A stretch of DNA of 64,000 nt from Beaufortia kweichowensis (lineage: Eukaryota > Chordata > Actinopteri > Cypriniformes > Gastromyzontidae), in assembly GCA_019155185.1 (NCBI GenBank), contig CM032808.1, positions 3,654,492 through 3,718,491 on the forward strand, written 5' to 3'. A program made the position numbers and the translations under genes. Position 1 is the first letter of the stretch; each line of letters starts with the position of its first letter. The notes beneath the pieces are model-generated. The model had not been told where the DNA came from. It saw nothing but the letters and a program-made list of their open reading frames with translations, and ran no database searches. This document shows, one piece after another, positions 12,105-21,366 of the stretch.

Positions 12105-12860
12105 CTGCGGCCGCTCTGGCGAAGACTGTGGCTGGCTCTGCGCCTCTGGCTGCTCTGGCTCTGCTAAGACTGTGGCTGACTGTGCGGCGCTCTGGCGAAG
12201 ACTGTGGCTGCGGCAGCTCTGGCGAACTGGCGCTTGGCTGAAGACTGTGGCGAACATCGGCCCGCTGGCGATGACCGCTCTGGCGAACTGGCATGGCGGC
12301 TGCTGCGCCGCTCTGGCTAAGACTGTGGCCCGGAACGGGGGACTCAGAAGCGCGGGAGGCAGGGGGACTCAAGCGCCGAGGAGCAGAGGGACTCAGAAGC
12401 GCCGGAGGGGGGACTCAGAGCGCTCCGAAGGGACCCAGAGGCATGGGAACGGGGACTCAGAAGCGCCGGAGCGGGGACTCAGAGGCGCCCGAGCAGGGGA
12501 CTCAGAGAGGGAACGGGGACTCAGAGGGGACGCCCGGGATCGGGCAGAGGCCGGGATCGGGGGACTCAGAGGCGCCGGGATCGGGGGACTCAGAGGCGCC
12601 GGGATCGGGGGACTCAGAGGCGCTGGGATCGGGGGACTCAGAGGCGCCGGGATCGGGGGACTCAGAGGCGCCGGGATCGGGGGACTCAGAGGCGCCGGGA
12701 TCGGGGGACTCAGAGGCGCCGGGATCGGGGGACTCAGAGGCGCCGGGATCGGGGGAATCAGAAACTGGGGCCCTAGAGGAGACAGGAACTGGGGGCCTAG
12801 AGGAGACAGGAACTGGGGGCCTAGAGGAGACAGGAACTGGGGGCCCAGAGGAGTGACTAT
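12105..12860 (-). repeat. GC-rich minisatellites in the Ser/Pro-rich element
   Basis: About 12541-12770 is a 24-bp array (unit contains 'ggcgccgggatcgggggact') of roughly nine near-identical copies. About 12770-12856 is a second 24-bp array ('actgggggcctagaggagac' plus four bases) of about 3.5 copies. About 12110-12330 is an irregular array built on 'ctctggcgaagactgtggc'. On the minus strand the first two encode PDPGASES and SSRPPVPV octapeptides. Confidence 0.9.
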
Positions 12861-14697
12861 CTAGGGACAGACTAGCGATAGATGACTTCGTACAGGACTT
12901 CCCAGGAACAAACAGGCTTGGACAGTCTACAGTGGAGGGATTACTAGGAGCTGGGACACTTTGAGAGGGAAACCTGCTTCGAGACACTACACCAGATGTC
13001 TGACTACTTAGACACGAACTAGAGCTGGATAGATGACCTTCTTGGGGAAGTAGGCCCTGGGACAGGGATTCAGCAACTAGGCTACAACTACTAGTTTGGG
13101 GTGAAGCCACTACGCTCAATTGAGAAGAACCAAAGTTAACTTGACTAGGGTTGCACTGAGACTGCATATCTGAATTGCTAGGAGAACTACTTCCACCCTG
13201 TGCTAGACTAGAGGTATGACACATGGACGACTGACCAAAACTCCCTTGGGAGCTAGAAGCAGCTGTAGGCAAGGAAACAAGAGTAGAATAACCAGGGGTA
13301 AACGGACTCGAGAAATTTGGAGACTGTAGAGACACATCACCAAGAGTTCTATTACCTCCCTGTGTGGAAACCAACTGACACAAGCTTCCTGTCACTGGTG
13401 GCCTAGAACTGCCCATAATTGCTGCATGCTGGTTTTGGATCGCTAGACTGCTAACGCTCTGGCTGGTGAGTCTTTCCGCTGAAGACAAAAGCTCTGCATG
13501 TATATGGGACTTGCTGGCAGGCTGACTGGAAATACTAAGTTGCTGTGAAGACCCACTGTGGAAACTACTCTTGGCTTGAGGGACCAAGCGACTAACACCT
13601 GCTGACATAGTGCCAGAACTGCCCTGAGAGCTTGCAACACTAGTTTGCTGTGTGACAACAGCCTGAGGTGAGATGGATTTGAAAGACTCAGATGAGAGTT
13701 TACTAGGACCTGACTGAGAATGGGGCAAATAAACACTACACGCACTACCTTCTCCCTGAGAGGACCTAAACTGAGTTGGTGTACTCCTCTGAAGCCCAAT
13801 CAGTGAAGCTGGAGAGTGCTGGCTAAATAAACTTGGGTTACTTGTGGACTGACTAGAAGCTAGCCGTGAGGAACTACACTTGGAAGGGGATCCAGAAGAG
13901 AACTGGCTAAGGGTACCTTGAGGCGGGACAGGACCACTGAAAACACCAACGTTTTCCAAAACTCGTTTCCTAGGGCCAACCCGAGAATGGGCAAGGACAC
14001 CACTATAAGCACTGTTTCCTCCCTGGTTAGATGCAAACTGACTGGAAGATCCCATTTGGGGTGACGCAGCAACGAGAGCCACTGGTCTATATAAACCCTG
14101 ATAGTTCCTAGATTGGGTCAAAACATCTTGTGGTGAAATTGCAAACATTGTCCGTGACTGACTTGGGGTGATGGATGGGGACACACTGGTGTCACTTGAG
14201 AGCTGACTAAGCCCTTCCACAAGTGGAGAACTAAGCTTGCTAGTGGTCACTGAACTAAGAGAATACAAGGTAGGGATCTCTTGAGATGACATGGGGAAGT
14301 ACTTGGAAGGGGCGACCATATGAGCAGGGACTAGGTCTGGGACCTCTAGAACGGAGTCTGGGGATTCTCGGACGGAGTCTGGGAACTCTGGGGATTCTAG
14401 GAAATAGTCTGGGAACTTTGGGGATTCTAGGACAGAGATGGGAAACTCTGGAAATTCTAGGGCATAGTCTGGGAACTCTGGAGATTCTAGGGCATAGTCT
14501 GGGAACTCTGGAGATTCTAGGGCATAGTCTGGGAACTCGGGGAATTCTAGGGCATAGTCTGAGAACTCTGGGGCGGAGTCTGGGAACTCCGGGGCGGAGT
14601 CTGGGAACTCCGGGGCGGAGTCTGGGAACTCCGGGGCGGAGTCTGGGAACTCCGGGGCGGCCCTCTTGGCCGGAACATAGGACTCTAGATCGGCCAT
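12502..14697 (-). CDS. Uncharacterised Ser/Pro-rich repeat protein (731 codons) of the LTR-like element
   Basis: I do not recognise a family. The frame starts at an ATG reading MADLESYVPAKRAAPEFPDS, placed just after repeat D and its TATA-like motif, and is open for 731 codons. Residues ~14-115 are tandem heptapeptides of the type FPDSAPE or decapeptides of the type FPDYALESPE. Residues ~150-610 are low-complexity Ser/Gln/Thr-rich with many SSQ and SPSQ words. The end is SSRPPVPV repeats followed by SPDPGASE repeats. No transmembrane segment, cysteine motif or catalytic motif is visible. The long frame may be kept open partly by repeat units in multiples of three. The broken homologue at 1-1326 keeps the same order, which argues the protein belongs to the element. 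Confidence 0.5.
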   Translation of the reverse strand: MADLESYVPAKRAAPEFPDSAPEFPDSAPEFPDSAPEFPDSAPEFSDYALEFPEFPDYALESPEFPDYALESPEFPDYALEFPEFPISVLESPKFPDYFLESPEFPDSVRESPDSVLEVPDLVPAHMVAPSKYFPMSSQEIPTLYSLSSVTTSKLSSPLVEGLSQLSSDTSVSPSITPSQSRTMFAISPQDVLTQSRNYQGLYRPVALVAASPQMGSSSQFASNQGGNSAYSGVLAHSRVGPRKRVLENVGVFSGPVPPQGTLSQFSSGSPSKCSSSRLASSQSTSNPSLFSQHSPASLIGLQRSTPTQFRSSQGEGSACSVYLPHSQSGPSKLSSESFKSISPQAVVTQQTSVASSQGSSGTMSAGVSRLVPQAKSSFHSGSSQQLSISSQPASKSHIHAELLSSAERLTSQSVSSLAIQNQHAAIMGSSRPPVTGSLCQLVSTQGGNRTLGDVSLQSPNFSSPFTPGYSTLVSLPTAASSSQGSFGQSSMCHTSSLAQGGSSSPSNSDMQSQCNPSQVNFGSSQLSVVASPQTSSCSLVAESLSQGLLPQEGHLSSSSSCLSSQTSGVVSRSRFPSQSVPAPSNPSTVDCPSLFVPGKSCTKSSIASLSLDSHSSGPPVPVSSRPPVPVSSRPPVPVSSRAPVSDSPDPGASESPDPGASESPDPGASESPDPGASESPDPGASESPDPSASESPDPGASESPDPGASESPDPGLCPIPGVPSESPFPL
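14380..14665 (-). repeat. 21-bp and 30-bp coding tandem repeats
   Basis: About 14570-14660 holds four to five copies of a 21-bp unit ('tctgggaactccggggcgga' plus one base). About 14380-14560 holds roughly five 30-bp units ('gattctagggcatagtctgg' plus ten bases). Both periods are multiples of three and keep the reading frame. Confidence 0.9.
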
Positions 14698-14703
14698 CTT
14701 GGC

Positions 14704-14844
14704 CAACATACAACAACAATACCGGACAGAGAACTGAATAAAAGCAGATCTTAAATAACACAACCAATGAACACTAAATGATATGAAACAGGTGCGGGTG
14801 ATAACCAACTAACTGGTGAAAACGAGATTACAAATGGTGAACAG
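14704..14844 (-). repeat. Internal direct repeat D (upstream, promoter-like copy)
   Basis: In the element's orientation this copy follows about 85 bp of terminal sequence and precedes the ATG at 14697. It carries 'gttatttaagatctgc', a plausible TATA box. It resembles the U3/R part of an LTR. Confidence 0.85.
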
Positions 14845-14941
14845 GTGGTGAGGTGCAATGCATGGTGGGGAATGAAGTCCAGATGGAGGTGCAGGGTGGA
14901 AAACAAAGTCCAAACGGGCAGAATCATGACAAAACATACCT

Positions 14942-15232
14942 GATCAACATAGACACATAAGCAGCCTCAGATTGAGTGGCCCTTATAAAACTCTATAAAA
15001 CAAATGTGATGCACCTCCATTACCATGTGCTCATTACACATAAATATCACAAATATACCTCAAAGAATGCAAAATAACAAAAATAATCTTATGGATAATT
15101 AAAATAACATTATATACATAAGTTTAAGTAAAAATACCAATATAAAAGCAATAATTAAAATAACAATTAAATAAGATTGGCAGGACATCAGAAGAAACCC
15201 ACCTCTCCCATTGAAGCACATTTCAAAAGGGG
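14942..15232. repeat. Direct repeat A right copy and following block
   Basis: 14942-14994 repeats 11646-11698. The 'ctctcccattgaagcacatt' block recurs at 15203 after about 208 bp that are absent from the left copy. The rest of this stretch is AT-rich with no gene. Confidence 0.75.
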
Positions 15233-15382
15233 AGAAGAGGGGGCAGGACAGGCAGTTAAGTCACACTGTGACCACTCAGCACTTAAAGGGGAAGCACACA
15301 TTTTAGATCAGGTAAACCATATAGAACATATAAGATAACGGTGGTGTGTGAATTATAACAATACTATAACAGTATACTTTGT

Positions 15383-15474
15383 ATACCTGTTATACTTACA
15401 GTATCGCAATGTATCGCAACCCCTGTATCGTGATACGTATCGTATCGCCAGATTCTTGCCGATACACAGCCCTA
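15383..15474. mobile_element. Terminal fragment of a DNA transposon ('tatcg'-rich end)
   Basis: Dense 'gtatcg' words leading to 'gccgatacacagccctag', a terminal sequence common in fish repeats. The partner end was not found nearby, so this is a one-ended fragment. Confidence 0.45.
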
Positions 15475-15531
15475 GTAGAGAGTATACTAAAGGCATTTTC
15501 CACTACTCTCCTTGCTCGGGACAGGTGATAG

Positions 15532-16161
15532 TTATACACCCTTTAGAGCTGATGTCCTGAAAAGGGCCTCAATTAGATTTGTTTGAAGTGAAGAAACTTT
15601 ATCTCCAACCAATACATGCGGCATTTGTCCAAAGCTTTCTGCCTCTGGTATTGGTGTATCCATTGGAATGCCCAGCTTTCCCTCTTTCAGTCTTTTACCC
15701 AAAGTGGAACTTGAAAATACTCCTCCATCACTATTTCTTCCAAATGCACCAACATCAATAACATGAAACATATACTGTATACTGCATCAACTAATGCTAG
15801 AAGGACAATGGATTGTGTGCCCTTAAATTGTAAAATAAGGATCCCGAGGAAGGTGGAGCTTGTAACACCACATGTTTATGATCGATTGCTCCAATACAAT
15901 TTCCAATAGTTCCACCTATTCTGAAATTCGTTAGCAATTTCCACCCAAACTTGTTAGTACAGGCATGTATTCATCCACCAGCTCATCCCAGATCACCTTG
16001 ATGACTTTTTTGACAATTGTTGCTACTCTCGAAGTTCCCATTCTGTAGCTAAAAACTATGCTTGCAAAAACTATGCATGTCTCCAGTTGCCAAAAACCTG
16101 AATTGAAAAAATAAACAATTATTATTAATATCATGGAACTATTGTAAAAAGTTCTAAACAA
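15532..16161 (-). pseudogene. PIF/Harbinger transposase pseudogene (HARBI1-like)
   Basis: On the minus strand, 16161-15931 reads VATIVKKVIKVIWDELVDEYM in a frame that then shifts. About 15900-15860 encodes NCIGAIDHKHV with a catalytic Asp. 15771-15532 reads VIDVGAFGRNSDGGVF and then VLVGDKV, the place where HARBI1-family nucleases usually have the last catalytic Glu (GDEA). That acidic residue is Lys here. Frameshifts occur near 15930 and 15830. The protein is inactive by loss of frame and of a catalytic residue. The MADF-type partner on the opposite strand lies head to head (16255-16440). Confidence 0.8.
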
Positions 16162-16254
16162 ATAAATTTCACATCAACATTTTTCTATTGTTTATAATGA
16201 CTTCTCATTTGTATCATGGTCTTAACCCTGTGCTTTTAACTGTTTTTCTCTGGA

Positions 16255-16440
16255 TAGTTGAAGAAGTGACTATCCAGAGATGGAAAAATGGAAAAACATG
16301 AGGGACAAATATATACTGTAAAAGAAAGGAGAGCAGTTCAAGACAAGAAGAGTGGGTCAGGAGCAGAGAGTCAAAAAGTCTACTTCCATATCATGACATT
16401 CCTTGAGCCCTATGTGAGAGAAGGGCTGACAAGCAGTAAC
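16255..16440 (+). pseudogene. Harbinger-associated MADF/Myb-like protein fragment
   Basis: One frame gives KWKNMRDKYIL, then a stop. The next frame gives QDKKSGSGAESQKVYFHIMT and then FLEPYVR. Spacing and residues fit a MADF domain (W..LRD.Y...FL.P), the DNA-binding partner that PIF/Harbinger elements encode beside the transposase. It is divergently oriented to the transposase remnant, as usual in these elements. Confidence 0.6.
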
Positions 16441-16503
16441 ATGACATTAAGTTATTTTCACACTTGAACCAGTCACAGTGCAGACAGTGCAGACACAGTG
16501 CAG

Positions 16504-16584
16504 TGATCTAGGTACAACAGGAGAGAATTCACTTGCTGAGATTCATTCTCAGCAAGTGAATTCTCTCCTGTTGTACCTAGATCA
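16504..16584. repeat. Perfect 38-bp inverted repeat with 5-nt loop
   Basis: The left arm 16504-16541 begins 'tgatctaggtacaacaggag'. It is exactly complementary to 16547-16584, with loop 'ttcat'. It lies between the Harbinger remains and the L2 copy, and belongs to neither as far as I can see. Confidence 0.95.
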
Positions 16585-16621
16585 CAAAGAGAGCAGTTTA
16601 AAAAACCAAAAGCAAACTTCA

Positions 16622-18405
16622 TTACATTTACATTTAGGCATTTAGCTGACGCTTTTATCCAAAGTACAATAGTAGGAGACAATGAAGCGATACATCAGAA
16701 GCGGCAACAATAGTACTAAGAAGTGCTTTACTAAGTTTACAATGTTTTGCAGTGCTAGATAAGTACCTGTAGAGGAAAGAAGAGAGGGTTTTTTTTTAAT
16801 GATGTCAGGTGTTCGTGGAAGAGGTGTGTTTTTAGTTGTTTCTTAAAGGAGGTGAGGGATGTGGCCGAATGGATTGCGTTAGGGAGATTATTCCACAAGC
16901 CGGGGACAGAGAAGGAGAAAGAATGAGAGAGAGATTTAGTGCCCTTCTGTGACGGTACCACCAGTCTGCGTTTGTTCGTTGAGCGCAGGGTTCTGGATGG
17001 GTTGTAGGTATGTAGAAGAGAGTTAAAGTATGAGGGTGCAGAATTTGTGATGGTTTTAAATGTCAGCATTAGTGATTTAAATTTAATGCGGCCAGCAACC
17101 GGTTGCCAATGGAGAGAGATGAAGAGAGGTGTGACGTGCTCTTTTGGGTTCCTGGAAAACAAGTCTAGCTGCTGCGTTCTGTATCATCTGAAGTGGTTTG
17201 ATTGCTCGTGCAGGAAGACCAGCCAGGAGAGCATTGCAGTAGTCCAGTCTGGAGATTACCAGGGCTTAGACTAGCAGTTGGGCGGCGTGCTTAGTGACAT
17301 ATGGCCTGATCTTCCTGATGTTGTAGAGTGCATATCTACAAGACCGTGATATCCTTGAGATGTGTTCAGTAAAGGACAGCTGGTCATTGAAGATTACCCC
17401 AAGGTTTCTTACGAATTTAGATGGTGTAATGGTAGTGTTGCCAATTTGAATTGTGAGGTTGTGTTGCGTTGCAGGTGAGGCCGGAAGTACCAGGAGCTCA
17501 GTCTTGTCAAGGTTTAGCTGAAGGTGGTGTTCAGTCATCCAAGATGAGATGTCTTTCAGGCAGGCTGCAATGCGTGATGCTATTGTAGGATCGTCTGGCT
17601 GGAAGGAGAAGAAAATCTGGGTGTTGTCAGCATAGCAGTGGTAATCAAAGCCATGTGATTAAATGATGGGTCCCAGGGATGTTGTGTAGATAGAAATGAG
17701 TGGTGCAAGAACAGATCCCTGAGGAACACCAGTGGCCATGGGATGGGCTTTGGACAGCCCCCCATTCCATGACACCCTGAAGGACCTGTCTGAGAGGTAA
17801 GATTTAAACCACTGGAGTGGGGTACCTGTGATCCCTAGCGATGAGAGGGATGTCAGTAGGATCTGGTGGTTAACTGTGTCAAAGGCAGCAGAAAGATCCA
17901 GCAAGATGAGGACAGACGATTTTGACTCTGCTTTTGCCAGTCGCAGTGCCTCAATGACTGACAGAAGCGCAGTCTCAGTGGAGTGGTTGCTCTTGAAACC
18001 GGACTGTCTTTTGTCCAGTAGGTCGTTCTGGGTGAGGTAGGATGAAATCTGATTAAAAACAGCTTGCTCCAGTGTTTTTGAGATGAACGGGAGGAGAGAG
18101 ACAGGTCTGTAGCTGTCGGTGAGGGAAGGGTCGAGAGTGGGTTTTTTAAGCAACGGGGTGACCCAGGCCTGTTTAAATGTAGTGGGGAAAGTGCCGGAGA
18201 GGAGTGAGGAGTTAATAATGTGCGTGTGTGATGGAGTGACTGTGCTAGAGATGGATTGGAGCAGATGGGAGGGGATTGGGTCGAGTGGTCAGGTGGTGGG
18301 GTTGCAGGAGAGAAGTTTGGTATCGTTTAGAGTGGAGAAAGAGGAAAAAGTGGAGGTGGTTAGTTTCTCAGGATTTAAGGAAGAGACTACAGGAAAATGA
18401 CTTTG
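16622..18405 (-). mobile_element. L2-type LINE (copy C), 5'-truncated
   Basis: Reads on the minus strand from about 18400 to the ATGTAA-type tail at 16622. Reverse transcriptase blocks are present in order: LLKKPTLDPSL and YRPVSLLPFISKTLE (about 18150-18080), LILLDLSAAFDTVNH (about 17890), VPQGSVLAP (about 17735), then FDYHCYADN (about 17645). The catalytic YADD is YADN in this copy. Frames break near 17650 and 17200. The carboxyl part (17162-16800) is nearly the same protein as copy A at 4722-5082. Endonuclease is absent. Confidence 0.88.
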
Positions 18406-18996
18406 AGTCACAAGTACTAAAAAAGTGGATGACATCACTAAGCAGCTTAAAGAAAGTGATGAGGATGAGTTATTCCTTCTGTCTTGAACCTATTTTTAAG
18501 AGTTTGTTAATTTGTTTGGTTATTTAAACTCTGTCTTTTTGTTCAGTTCTTGTCTGGGATTAATGTTGTGTGCACGGTTTACGTCAACCTGTATCTCTGT
18601 TGGACACCTTTTGCCTGTACCTGGAAAGTTTCACCTGTTGGATTGTCTCGGATGTTATCTGCCTGTATCTGAAAAGTTTCACCTGTTGGATTATCTCGGA
18701 TGTTATCTGCCTGTATCTGAAAAGTTTTACCTGTTGGATTATCTCTGTCTGTCTTCGCTCTGTGAGTCACCAGCCAGGATTTGTTACCGGCATCGCTGAC
18801 GGTCAGCTGCTGGAACCCGTGTGGATTTGTATTCCCTTTTGTATTTCTACCTAAGTTACCATTTGGATTTTCTGTTGCTGGGGTTTATTTCTGTTTTGAC
18901 TCCGTTTGCATGCGCTGTCCTGTGGACAGTTCATTCAGTAAACCTGCTTGTGTGAAATTCAACTATCCGTCTCTGGCTCTTCCTGAACCCATAACA
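18406..18996 (+). mobile_element. LTR 3' portion
   Basis: Contains 'ttatttaaactctgtctttttgttcag' (TATA-like then R-like), a stretch of tandem repeats (18616-18760) and a right end '...cctgaacccataaca'. The style (TATA, pyrimidine-rich R/U5, TAACA end) matches the LTRs at 23806-23964 and 27343-27722, though it is a different sequence. The left end is not identified and may have been removed by the adjoining L2 copy. Confidence 0.5.
18616..18760 (+). repeat. 48-bp tandem repeat (about 3 copies)
   Basis: The unit contains 'acctgttggattatctcgga' and 'tgttatctgcctgtatctga'. Three copies lie within the LTR portion at 18406-18996. Confidence 0.9.
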
Positions 18997-21366
18997 GTTT
19001 GTTGGTAGCCAAACCGATGTTTTAGGTCTTGGCTAACTTTGTTATTTAACCTGTTATGTTTATTTATTTGTTTGATCTCTTTCAAGTGTGCACACAAACA
19101 TTATTATTGATAAATGATTATAATAAATTAATTATAAATAACTATGAATTAAATTAAAAGGCAGCATTTGTCACTTCACTTTAAACACGACAATACCACT
19201 TAGGTTAGGTATGAGTTAGGTATAACATATTATGTAATGTGAAGAGGTAAAACACTTACATCATAACTATGGTAACTATGTGGAGTTCATTATGTGGTAT
19301 AAATCATCATACTCCTATTGATTTTAACCACCAATAGGTAAGTAATATATGGTATTGTAACTGCTGTTACGATTTTTTTATTAGATGATACAACGTATTA
19401 TAAGTTTTTTTTTTTGCCACTTCATGATGATAATGTGCGCAATGAATTAATTTACTGAATGAATAAACGAGACATTTAATAACCGCTTGCACTTTGAAAA
19501 GAGGGAAGATGAAACTCAAATGAAACTCAGAGTTAGGTTTACCTAACACTTATCGGGTGACGCTCAATCCAGTGTGTTGCTGCTCCTTCAGCCCTTGGTT
19601 GGACAGAGCTTTCCTGTGTACAGGGTTTCCCTTGCAGCAGGTCTCGAGATGCATTGTTGTGACAGCAGATGCATCTAATGTGTTGCAAATGTGCGTCACA
19701 TGACCTTCTTACCTGTCCGCTCCTCTACAATATAGAGAAAAACAGGTAAATAAGGTAACAAACAGACCAAAAACAACAACACAACAAACGACGATACGTA
19801 AAACGAATGCAAATGCAGTAAACAGTGAGATGGAGTCAAGCACGAGCGGAACTGGCGGGCTCTTTCATTGGGCCGAATGATGATTGATTGGAAGACTGGA
19901 GATGATGTCAACGGACGGAGGAGGAAACTGACAGGGGTGCTGACCAATGGTGGCATTTAAGAAAGTGAAAGTAAAAAGAGAAATAAACGAAGGCAAGAAC
20001 ACAAACAGACAGCAGATGGACGTAACAAACATACTCAAGAGTTCTACTAAACATCCTTTATGAAACAGCCCCTAGTGCATGTGTGTTTGTATTTAGTGCG
20101 TGTGGGTGTGTGTGGGTGTGTGTCTTGTGTGTATTTGTCTGTCTGTGTTTTGTGTGTATTTGTCTGTCTGTGTTTTGTGCATGTGTGTGTGTTTAATGTA
20201 CTGCTTATAGTTGTACAATGCAAGTTGTAAAAAGCGCTATACAAAAAACTGATATCTGTATTCCTATTTGTCATGTGTACATTGTTTGTTTAGAAAAAAA
20301 GTCTGTAACCTTCGTTTGCTGATGGAGGAAACAAGACATTGTGTCAGTGTAGTAACACTAGGGGTTCGATTTTGGGAGACCAATCAACCTGCTTAAGAAA
20401 ACCCCAATGAAAACTGTCCTAAGAAAATCTTGAAAAAGACGCGACCTTGGTGTAAGCTGTTTTAGGGAAAATGTGCTTTTTTAACAACTAAATCTCCCTG
20501 CACTCGGAATCTCTAACCAACGGAATCTCCCTGCACTAAAAAGAGACCACTGACAACCACCTTAAAAACCAGCAGCTTCCAGCAACCAACGGATTGGAAA
20601 CCTAGTTTATTATAGACATCTTTAGTGACAAACATTATACGGTAGTGACATTTAATGGTTTGATTAGTCTTAAATAAAACAAAACACAGAATACAAGCAC
20701 TGATAATTAATGGTATTTAAAGTCTGCATGAAACAGATGAAGATTGTCGTCTTTTCTGTATGGTGACTTATCTCCAAGTGAGACAACTTCTGAAATGAGA
20801 AATTGTAGGGGGGGGCTTGATTTCAAACATCCAGAACTGATTGGATCCTTTTCTGCAACAGACAATATAAAAATTATAATATTATATTATATTATTATAT
20901 TTATAAAAATGCAATATTCCATGAAAGAATATAAGTTGTCAATTTAATTTCAATATTATGGTGACTTTAATTGATTAAACGCGTTGTTTTGAGGTGTTGT
21001 TAACATATGTTGTTTACTTTAAAATTCGCGTGTATTTTGAACGCTTTGGCTTTCCATACATTGCCCCTCCTCGATTCTCGGGTGAACTTTGCTTAGTTAA
21101 GTAACCTGTTAAGTACGCAAGCTCCAAACATTAAAAGGTACATTAAGAATTCTTAAAGTGGCTCATAAAACGTTTTCGTTTCGGTTTAAATGACCCGTAT
21201 ACACTGTTAGCGTCCCAACAATTTTAAATGCTTCCGTATGATTGTTGTTTGCAGTATTATCGACCCAGCCTTTGCAGATGCGTTTTCCCTTTGCATAGAA
21301 ATAAAAACTTTTCTGTGCTTTCAGGCTTGAGTCATTTACAGCAAATGCATTGCTTGCATAAAAAGT
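18997..21366. other. Region upstream of dcxr
   Basis: No coding gene. A TG-rich simple repeat with a 30-bp sub-period lies at about 20090-20200. About 20320-20400 ('caagacattgtgtcagtgta' then 'acactaggggttcgattttg') is a fragment of a dispersed fish repeat. A CAG splice-acceptor-like site at 21310-21324 ('ttctgtgctttcag') suggests the dcxr start exon may be preceded by a non-coding exon. No core promoter could be placed. Confidence 0.5.

Larger units (their letters stand above)
11770..14931 (-). mobile_element. LTR-like element carrying a long Ser/Pro-rich reading frame
   Basis: The 3162-bp unit is flanked by a perfect 5-bp direct repeat AAACA (11765-11769 and 14932-14936). In its own orientation it begins TGTCATGATTCTGCCC and ends CAGCACCGTAACA, i.e. 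TG...CA as in LTRs. A 142-bp block (D) occurs twice inside, at 14704-14844 and 11962-12103, about 97% identical. It contains a TATA-like 'gttatttaag' shortly upstream of the ATG of the long frame. The order is therefore left end, D, coding core, D, right end. No gag, protease, RT or integrase is present. I cannot assign it to a named family. Confidence 0.75.

Noticed and set aside
12172..12864. Plus-strand Gly/Asp-rich frames (GIGGLRGA or GSGDSEAP repeats)
   Set aside because: Same minisatellite read antisense; no start context or flanking homology.
11646..14994. Blocks A (11646-11698, 14942-14994) as LTRs of the Ser/Pro-rich element
   Set aside because: They lie outside the AAACA target duplication, and the element has its own TG...CA ends.
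18119..18854. Plus-strand frames of 70-95 codons near 18.1-18.9 kb
   Set aside because: The first overlap L2 antisense sequence; the later ones are the 48-bp tandem repeats of an LTR.
20270..20600. Possible small RNA gene
   Set aside because: Resembles a dispersed fish repeat, with no Pol III boxes or stable fold that I could support.
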